This document shows positions 31,358 to 35,825 of a DNA stretch of 35,825 nucleotides, in pieces (the first letter of the stretch is position 1; each line of letters begins with the position of its first letter). The stretch comes from Plantactinospora endophytica. GTDB taxonomy: Bacteria; Actinomycetota; Actinomycetes; Mycobacteriales; Micromonosporaceae. The stretch covers positions 1 to 35,825 of the forward strand of contig NZ_BONW01000053.1 of the NCBI RefSeq assembly GCF_016862915.1. Direction: 5' to 3'. A program made the position numbers and the translations under genes. The notes beneath the pieces were generated by a model, which saw only the letters and a program-made list of their open reading frames with translations, made no database searches and was not told where the DNA came from.

Positions 31358-32149
31358 TCAGCAGGGTTGCGGCACGGACGGGGCCGGCGGGCCGGCGGGT
31401 ACCCCGGGCGAGCCCGCGGTGGTGATGGTCGGCGCCGTCGTCGGTTCGGACGACTCCGTCGTCGGCGGGGCCGGGGCGGCCCACGCGGTGCGCAGCGCGG
31501 CGATCAGGGCGGCCGAGTCGGCGACCCAGCCGAAGATGCCGCCCTGGGCGGCGATCATGTCGAGCCCGACCCGCTGGAACTCGGGAAAGTAGGAGCCGAC
31601 GCAGTCGGCCAGTACCAGGCACTCGTAGCCCCGGTCGTTCGCCTCCCGCACCGTGGTGTGCACGCACACCTCCGTGGTCACGCCGGTGACCAGCAGACTG
31701 GTGATGCCACGGTCGGCGAGCAGGGTGTCGAGCCCGGTGGCGTAGAAGGCGCCCTTGCCGGGCTTGTCGACCACCGGCTCGCCGTCGATTGGGGCCAACT
31801 CGTCGACGATGTCGTGGCCGTACTCGCCCCGGATCAGGATCCGGCCGTTCGGCCCGGGGTCGCCGATCCGCCGGCTCGGGGCGCCCCGCGCCCGCTTCGC
31901 CGGTGGGCAGTCGGAGAGGTCCGGCAGGTGCCCCTCCCGGGTGTGTACCACCGGCAACCCCGTCTCGCGCGCCGCCGTCAGCAGTGCCGCCAGTGGGTCG
32001 ATGGTCCGGCGCAGCTCGGCGACGTCGTTGCCGAGGCTCTCGCCGAACCCGCCGGGTTCGAGGAAGTCGCGCTGCATGTCGATGACCAGCAGCGCGGTCG
32101 TGGACAGCTCGAAGGTGTACGGATGGGGACGCGCGTCGACGGTCGGCAT
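31358..32149 (-). CDS. Isochorismatase-fold cysteine hydrolase, paralogue of biuret hydrolase
   Basis: This 263-residue amide hydrolase has the triad Asp24 (VIDMQRDF), Lys129 ([10 protein letters not shown]) and Cys162 ([12 protein letters not shown]). It shares with its upstream neighbour the stretches [30 protein letters not shown] and [11 protein letters not shown], so the two arose by duplication. Its substrate pocket differs and it carries a 40-residue Thr/Pro-rich tail (225-263) that other family members lack. Triuret hydrolase (TrtA) belongs to the same superfamily, and a TrtA plus BiuH pair is a plausible reading. A ureidoacrylate- or other amide-specific enzyme is the alternative. 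GAGGAC precedes the ATG. The gene is 86 bp after the biuret hydrolase gene. Confidence 0.85.
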   Translation of the reverse strand: MPTVDARPHPYTFELSTTALLVIDMQRDFLEPGGFGESLGNDVAELRRTIDPLAALLTAARETGLPVVHTREGHLPDLSDCPPAKRARGAPSRRIGDPGPNGRILIRGEYGHDIVDELAPIDGEPVVDKPGKGAFYATGLDTLLADRGITSLLVTGVTTEVCVHTTVREANDRGYECLVLADCVGSYFPEFQRVGLDMIAAQGGIFGWVADSAALIAALRTAWAAPAPPTTESSEPTTAPTITTAGSPGVPAGPPAPSVPQPC

Positions 32150-32235
32150 GGGTCGTCCTCAGGGAGTGAAGGGGATCCGCCGGAAGGATCGGGTGCGCCC
32201 GGCAGCCGGTATCGACCGGTCGGGACGTCGCGGGT

Positions 32236-32928
32236 TCAGTCGTCGGTGATCGCGGCGAGTACGTCGTCGGAACTGGCGACGCAGCCGAACACCCCGCCCT
32301 GCATGGTGACCATGTGCAGGGCGGCGGCGTGGTTGTCCGGGTCGGTCGCGCCGGTGCAGTCGGAGAGGATCAGGCACTCGTAGCCCCGGTCGTTCGCCTC
32401 CCGCATCGTCGTGTGTACGCAGACGTCGGTGGTGATCCCGGTCAGGATCAGGTGGGTGATGCCCCGGGTACGCAGCACCAGGTCCAGGTTGGTGGCGTAG
32501 AAGGCACCCTTGCCGGGCTTGTCCACCACCACCTCGCCGGCCGCCGGGGCCACCTCGGGCACGATCTCCCAGCCGGGCTCACCCCGGACCAGGATCCGGC
32601 CGCAGGGGCCGGCCGCGCCGATCTCGGCACCGATCCGGGCCGACCGCCAGCGCTTGTTGGCCGGCAGGTCGGACAGGTCCGGGTCGTGCCCCTCCCGGGT
32701 GTGCACCACCAGGAGGCCGATCTCCCGGGCCCGGGCCAGCAGCCGGGCGGTGGCCGGCAGACCGGCCCGGGTCAGCCCGATGTCGTAGCCCATGCTGTCG
32801 ACGTAGCCACCGGGGCCGCAGAAGTCGACCTGCCAGTCGATGCAGAGCAACGCGGTACGCTCGGCGGGCGCCGAACCGTCGTACGGCCAGAGGTAGGGGT
32901 CGGCTTTGACAGGGCCGATGCGGGGCAT
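32236..32928 (-). CDS. biuH: Biuret hydrolase-like cysteine hydrolase
   Basis: The 230-residue isochorismatase-fold enzyme is predicted to convert biuret to allophanate and ammonia in the cytosol. The triad is Asp31 (CIDWQVDF), Lys137 ([11 protein letters not shown]) and Cys170 ([12 protein letters not shown]). The residue spacing (106 and 33) equals that of the characterised Rhizobium biuret hydrolase (Asp36, Lys142, Cys175). Further matches to my memory of that family are WPYDG near the start, [32 protein letters not shown] and [27 protein letters not shown]. It starts 28 bp after the allophanate hydrolase stop, which would consume its product. AAGGGAG precedes the ATG at 32928. RutB-type ureidoacrylate hydrolase is the less likely alternative. 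Confidence 0.88.
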   Translation of the reverse strand: MPRIGPVKADPYLWPYDGSAPAERTALLCIDWQVDFCGPGGYVDSMGYDIGLTRAGLPATARLLARAREIGLLVVHTREGHDPDLSDLPANKRWRSARIGAEIGAAGPCGRILVRGEPGWEIVPEVAPAAGEVVVDKPGKGAFYATNLDLVLRTRGITHLILTGITTDVCVHTTMREANDRGYECLILSDCTGATDPDNHAAALHMVTMQGGVFGCVASSDDVLAAITDD

Positions 32929-32956
32929 GGGGGCTGCTCCCTTCGGGCGGACGTGG

Positions 32957-34840
32957 TCAACCGGTACGCGCGGCCTGCCGGTAGGCGCGCCAGCCACCGG
33001 CGGCGGTGATGTCCTCGGCCGCCGCGACCTCGGCCGCGTACGCCTCGGCGAGGAACCCGAGCACCTCCCGGCCGTCGTGCAGGCGCAGCCAGCCGAACGA
33101 GAGTGGTGCGGGTATCCCGGTCAGCAGCCCACCGATCGTGTCGACCGGCAGCCGCCACAGTTCGATCTCGATGGCCGCACCCCGGTCCGCGCCGACCCTG
33201 ACCAGGCTCGGCAGCCCGATCCCGTCGTCGGAGGGCAACCGGTACAGCCGGTAGAGCGGCGCGGTCCGGCCGATTCCGGCGAGGGTCGCGCCTCGCTCGA
33301 CGAGTTCGGCGTTGCGGGACTCGCCGCGCAGGTGGCGCCCGACGACCGCGAGCAGCACCCGCCCGTCGCCGTCCGGGTCGCCGTCCGGGACAAGGTCACC
33401 GTCCGGGACAAGGTCGCCGCCCGGAACGAGGTCACCGCCCGGAACGAGGTCACCGCCCGGCGGCGTCGGCGCCGCACCGGCGGGCCCGACGTGCTCGCCG
33501 GTCAGTGCGGCGGCGAGCCGGACCAGGGTGGTGTCGCCGAACGCCGGCCCGACCAGGGTCAGGCTCGCCGGCCGGCCCGACTCGGTGAACCCGTTCGGTA
33601 CGGTCACCGCCGCCAGGTCGAGCAGGTTGGCGAACTGGGTGTACCGGCCGAGCACGGTGTTCCGGCCGATCGGATCCTCCTCGATCTCGGCGAGCGTGAA
33701 GGTGGTGCCGATCGTCGGCACGACCAGTACGTCGATCCGCCGCCACAACCGCTCCGCCCAGGCACGCAGCTCCTGGAGCCGGTGCCGGGCCCGGAACACG
33801 TCAGCGGCGGTGTACTCGCGCCCGCCCTCCAGCACCTTCCGGGTCACCGGCAGCACGGCGTCCGGCCGGCGGCGGAGGAAGTCGTCCAGGTCGGCCAGCC
33901 GCTCCGCCACCCACGGTCCCTGGTAGAGCAGGTCACCGGCCTCGAACAGGGGTTGCAGACCGACGGGCTCGGTCGCGTCGACCAGCCCGGCGAGACGCTC
34001 CTGCCCGGCGGCGAACCGGTCGCGCTGGCCGAGGTCCCCGAAGAAGTCCAGATCCTCCGTCCGGGGTACGCCCAGTCGCAGTGTCGACGGTGCCCGACCG
34101 ACGGTCCGCTCGACCGGTAGTGCGCGGCTCCAGGGGTCGTCCGGGTGCACCGCAGCGGCGACCTGGAACACCGTCGCCGCGTCGTCGACGGTGCGGGTGA
34201 AGATCGAGACACAGTCGAGGGAGCGGCAGGCGGGCACCACGCCGGCCACGCTGAGCAGTCCCCGGGTCGGCTTCAGGCCGACGATCCCGTTGTAGGCCGC
34301 CGGTACCCGACCGGAGCCGGCGGTGTCGGTACCCAGCGCGAACGACACCAGACCGGCGGCCACCGCCACCGCCGACCCGGAGCTGGACCCGCCCGCGACC
34401 AGGCCGCCGCCGAAGACGCTCTCGACGGCACCGTACGGCGAGCGGGCGCCGGTCAGTCCGGTGGCGAACTGGTCGAGATTGGTCTTGCCGACCAGCATCG
34501 CTCCGGCGTCGAGCAGCCGGGACACCACCGGAGCCGTCCGCTCCGGCAGGTACGCGAACTCCGGGCAGCCCGCGGTGGTCGGCAGTCCGGCGAAGTCGAT
34601 GTTGTCCTTGACCGCGAACGGCACCCCGTAGAGCGGCAGCGCGGCCAGCTCGGTCCGGCGCCGGTGCAGCTCGGCGGCCCGGGCCCGGAGGTGCTCGGCC
34701 GGAACGGTGCTGATCCAGACCGCGTCCCCGGCCCGCCCGGCGAGCCCGGCGAGGACCTGATCGGCCACCTCCACCGTGGTCAGCTCCCCGGTCGAGTATC
34801 CGGTCCGGAGGGCCGAGGCGGTGCCGATCGACGCTGGCAT
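32957..34840 (-). CDS. atzF: Allophanate hydrolase (AtzF type)
   Basis: The 627-residue enzyme splits allophanate into ammonia and CO2. The amidase-signature domain (about 1-450) has the triad Lys78 (FAVKDN), Ser152 (GGSSSGSA) and Ser176 ([12 protein letters not shown]). The spacing, 74 and 24, is the same as in Pseudomonas AtzF (Lys91, Ser165, Ser189). The C-terminal domain (about 494-625; [55 protein letters not shown]) is the allophanate-hydrolase-specific second catalytic domain. The linker between them carries five tandem GGDLVP-like hexapeptides (462-491). There is no biotin-dependent urea carboxylase in the window, so allophanate must come from biuret-type substrates or from elsewhere. 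The ATG at 34840 has no ribosome site but is the only start near the conserved beginning. Confidence 0.95.
   Translation of the reverse strand: MPASIGTASALRTGYSTGELTTVEVADQVLAGLAGRAGDAVWISTVPAEHLRARAAELHRRRTELAALPLYGVPFAVKDNIDFAGLPTTAGCPEFAYLPERTAPVVSRLLDAGAMLVGKTNLDQFATGLTGARSPYGAVESVFGGGLVAGGSSSGSAVAVAAGLVSFALGTDTAGSGRVPAAYNGIVGLKPTRGLLSVAGVVPACRSLDCVSIFTRTVDDAATVFQVAAAVHPDDPWSRALPVERTVGRAPSTLRLGVPRTEDLDFFGDLGQRDRFAAGQERLAGLVDATEPVGLQPLFEAGDLLYQGPWVAERLADLDDFLRRRPDAVLPVTRKVLEGGREYTAADVFRARHRLQELRAWAERLWRRIDVLVVPTIGTTFTLAEIEEDPIGRNTVLGRYTQFANLLDLAAVTVPNGFTESGRPASLTLVGPAFGDTTLVRLAAALTGEHVGPAGAAPTPPGGDLVPGGDLVPGGDLVPDGDLVPDGDPDGDGRVLLAVVGRHLRGESRNAELVERGATLAGIGRTAPLYRLYRLPSDDGIGLPSLVRVGADRGAAIEIELWRLPVDTIGGLLTGIPAPLSFGWLRLHDGREVLGFLAEAYAAEVAAAEDITAAGGWRAYRQAARTG
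33368..33457. repeat. 18-bp coding minisatellite in the allophanate hydrolase linker
   Basis: Five 18-bp units encode GGDLVP three times, then DGDLVP and a decayed DGDPDG. They lie exactly between the amidase domain and the C-terminal domain. Unit length is a multiple of three, so copy-number change would keep the frame. Confidence 0.9.
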
Positions 34841-34980
34841 ACAAACGATTGTCGACCGTTCTGTTTCGACCGATCGCCAGCAAGGTAACGACGATGTGTC
34901 ACGGGGTCAGCGCCGGCAGGCGGCAGCCGCCCCGGCGGTGACCCCGCCGAGGGTACGCAGCAGCCGGTCGGGGTGGTCGG
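34841..34980 (-). promoter_or_regulatory. Promoter region of the biuret/allophanate operon
   Basis: Between the GntR stop and the atzF start lie a candidate promoter CTGACC-N17-TACCTT on the minus strand, two direct copies of TCGACCG 14 bp apart (34852-34858 and 34866-34872), and an ACAA-N4-TTGT dyad touching the start codon (34841-34852). These are candidate GntR-regulator sites. The exact start point is unclear. Confidence 0.4.
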
Positions 34981-35730
34981 TCAGCCGAGATAGGACCGCG
35001 CGCCGTGCGAGGCGAGTACCGCGATCACCGCGTCCGGGTCGCCCTCCGCGACCGCCGCCAGCAGCCGCTCGTGCCGGTGCAGACCGTCGCCGGGCTGCGC
35101 CACCTCCGCCTCCCGGCGCAGGTTCAACGCCATGTAGAGCTGCGACTTCAGCAGGATCGCCTCGTAGACGGCGGAGAGCTGCCGGTTGCCGGCCAGGGCC
35201 ACCAACTCGACGTGGAAGGCACGGTGCGCCTCGGCGACCCCGAGCCGGTCGCCGGCCTCGATCGCCTCCCGCATCCCGCCCAGCGCCGCCCGGAGCCCGG
35301 CCAGCTCAGCAGACGACCGGACCGGCAGGGCGGTGCGCACGGCGTGGTGCTCCAGCACGTCGCGTACCGCGTACAGCTCCTGGACGTCCCGGTCGGAGAG
35401 CGTCGCCACCCGGGCACCGCGCCGGGGTACGTGCTCGACCAGTCCCTGCTGGGCCAGCAGCCGCAACGCCTCCCGCAGCGGGGCACGGCTGATGCCCAGC
35501 CGCCGGGTGAGCTGCTCCTCGACCAACCGCTCCCCCGGCTGCGTCTTGCCGCTCAGGATTTCGCGGCGCAGCCGGTGCACGGCGAGTTCGACCAGACTGG
35601 CGCTCTCCAACTCGCCGTCCGTCGCCGGTCCGGCACCTCTCTGGTACGGCGAACCCGGCCCGCGTTGCCCGTACAGGCCACGAACGGCATCATCGCCGAG
35701 ACTGACGGTCCGCTCGGTTGGCTCGGTCAC
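34981..35730 (-). CDS. GntR-family (FCD subgroup) transcriptional regulator
   Basis: The 249-residue regulator has a GntR winged helix at about 44-112 (SLVELAVHRLRREILSGKTQPGERL, then LTRRLGISRAPLREALRLLAQQGLVEHVPRRGARV). An FCD ligand-binding domain spans about 115-240, with its metal/ligand His in HRAFHVELVALAGN and a C-terminal HRHERLLAAVAEGD. It lies 140 bp upstream of the allophanate hydrolase gene on the same strand, so it probably controls the operon in response to a pathway intermediate. The start is a GTG at 35730. The first 40 residues are poorly conserved-looking, so a later start is possible, though no better one is seen. Confidence 0.93.
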   Translation of the reverse strand: MTEPTERTVSLGDDAVRGLYGQRGPGSPYQRGAGPATDGELESASLVELAVHRLRREILSGKTQPGERLVEEQLTRRLGISRAPLREALRLLAQQGLVEHVPRRGARVATLSDRDVQELYAVRDVLEHHAVRTALPVRSSAELAGLRAALGGMREAIEAGDRLGVAEAHRAFHVELVALAGNRQLSAVYEAILLKSQLYMALNLRREAEVAQPGDGLHRHERLLAAVAEGDPDAVIAVLASHGARSYLG

Positions 35731-35765
35731 GCCGATGAGTGTGCCATCTGTCCCGTCGAAGACGC

Positions 35766-35803
35766 CGCTGGCCGGGTCCCCTGTGGTGGGGACCCGGCCA
35801 GCG
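35766..35803. terminator. Strong hairpin at the window edge
   Basis: A perfect 16-bp stem (35766-35781 with 35788-35803) and a 6-nt loop lie upstream of the GntR gene. A TAA on the minus strand (35817-35819) could be the stop of a gene beyond the window, whose terminator this would be. On the plus side it is followed by a T-rich stretch. Confidence 0.8.
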
Positions 35804-35825
35804 TCAGCCGTTCTGTTTAGCTGTT

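Noticed and set aside
32236-32928. RutB (ureidoacrylate hydrolase of uracil degradation)
   Set aside because: The fold and triad are shared, but no other rut gene is present. The neighbours are allophanate hydrolase and an AtzH-like gene, and sequence blocks fit biuret hydrolase better.
34841-34980. A GlnR (nitrogen regulator) box upstream of atzF
   Set aside because: GTTAC and GAAAC half-sites occur, but 17 bases lie between them instead of the expected 6, so the pattern is not met.
1-35825. Mobile elements, CRISPR, tRNA or rRNA
   Set aside because: No transposase, integrase, inverted-repeat ends, regularly spaced identical repeats or tRNA-like cloverleaf was seen on either strand. The tandem repeats present have no spacers and are minisatellite-like.

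Overview
The window is GC-rich chromosomal DNA from an actinomycete, most likely a Micromonosporaceae-type genome. Third codon positions are almost all G or C. The gene set fits this: an AfsR/SARP-type regulator, an SCO6745-family protein, an F420/PPOX-type protein, a GH5-CBM2 secreted glycanase, a Lys/Arg/Ala-rich H1-like protein, and several promoters placed for leaderless transcripts. I call 28 protein genes and see no rRNA, tRNA, CRISPR array, insertion sequence or phage gene. Taxonomy is inference from style and gene content.

Layout. 1-1800: a LysR regulator divergent from a glutamine-amidotransferase-like protein whose triad His is replaced. 1843-8183: a CHAT-protease/TPR protein facing a small Cys-containing protein plus a membrane protein (overlapping start and stop), then a convergent TPR protein. 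This looks like a CHAT-type effector locus, possibly immunity or cell-death related. 8292-17700: housekeeping and exported functions: gamma-glutamyltransferase, small membrane protein, M20 amidohydrolase, Tat-exported CpdB/5'-nucleotidase-type phosphoesterase, H1-like DNA-binding protein, 7-TM protein, aldo/keto reductase. 17811-22800: a SARP regulator divergent from a haloacetate-dehalogenase-like hydrolase, a MarR regulator, an internally duplicated DUF6506-type protein and a PPOX protein with a MerR-style promoter. 22997-28115: a large secreted esterase with a near-perfect CebR/CelR operator, an SCO6745-family gene with two near-identical operators in its promoter, and a secreted GH5 mannanase with a CBM2. 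28485: a 4'-phosphopantetheinyl transferase.

29210-35730 is the most coherent pathway. On the minus strand a GntR/FCD regulator is followed by allophanate hydrolase (AtzF type), a biuret-hydrolase-like isochorismatase-fold enzyme, a second paralogous hydrolase, an NCS2-type permease and an AtzH-like DUF3225 protein. Catalytic residues can be placed in all the enzymes. The parsimonious reading is uptake and use of biuret or related condensed ureas (possibly triuret) as a nitrogen source, ending in ammonia and CO2. AtzD, AtzE and AtzG are absent from the window.

A recurring oddity is short tandem (minisatellite-like) repeats. Arrays with unit lengths of about 15, 41, 66, 17 and 24 bp lie in intergenic DNA, several of them copying the end and stop codon of the preceding gene, and an 18-bp array lies inside the allophanate hydrolase linker.
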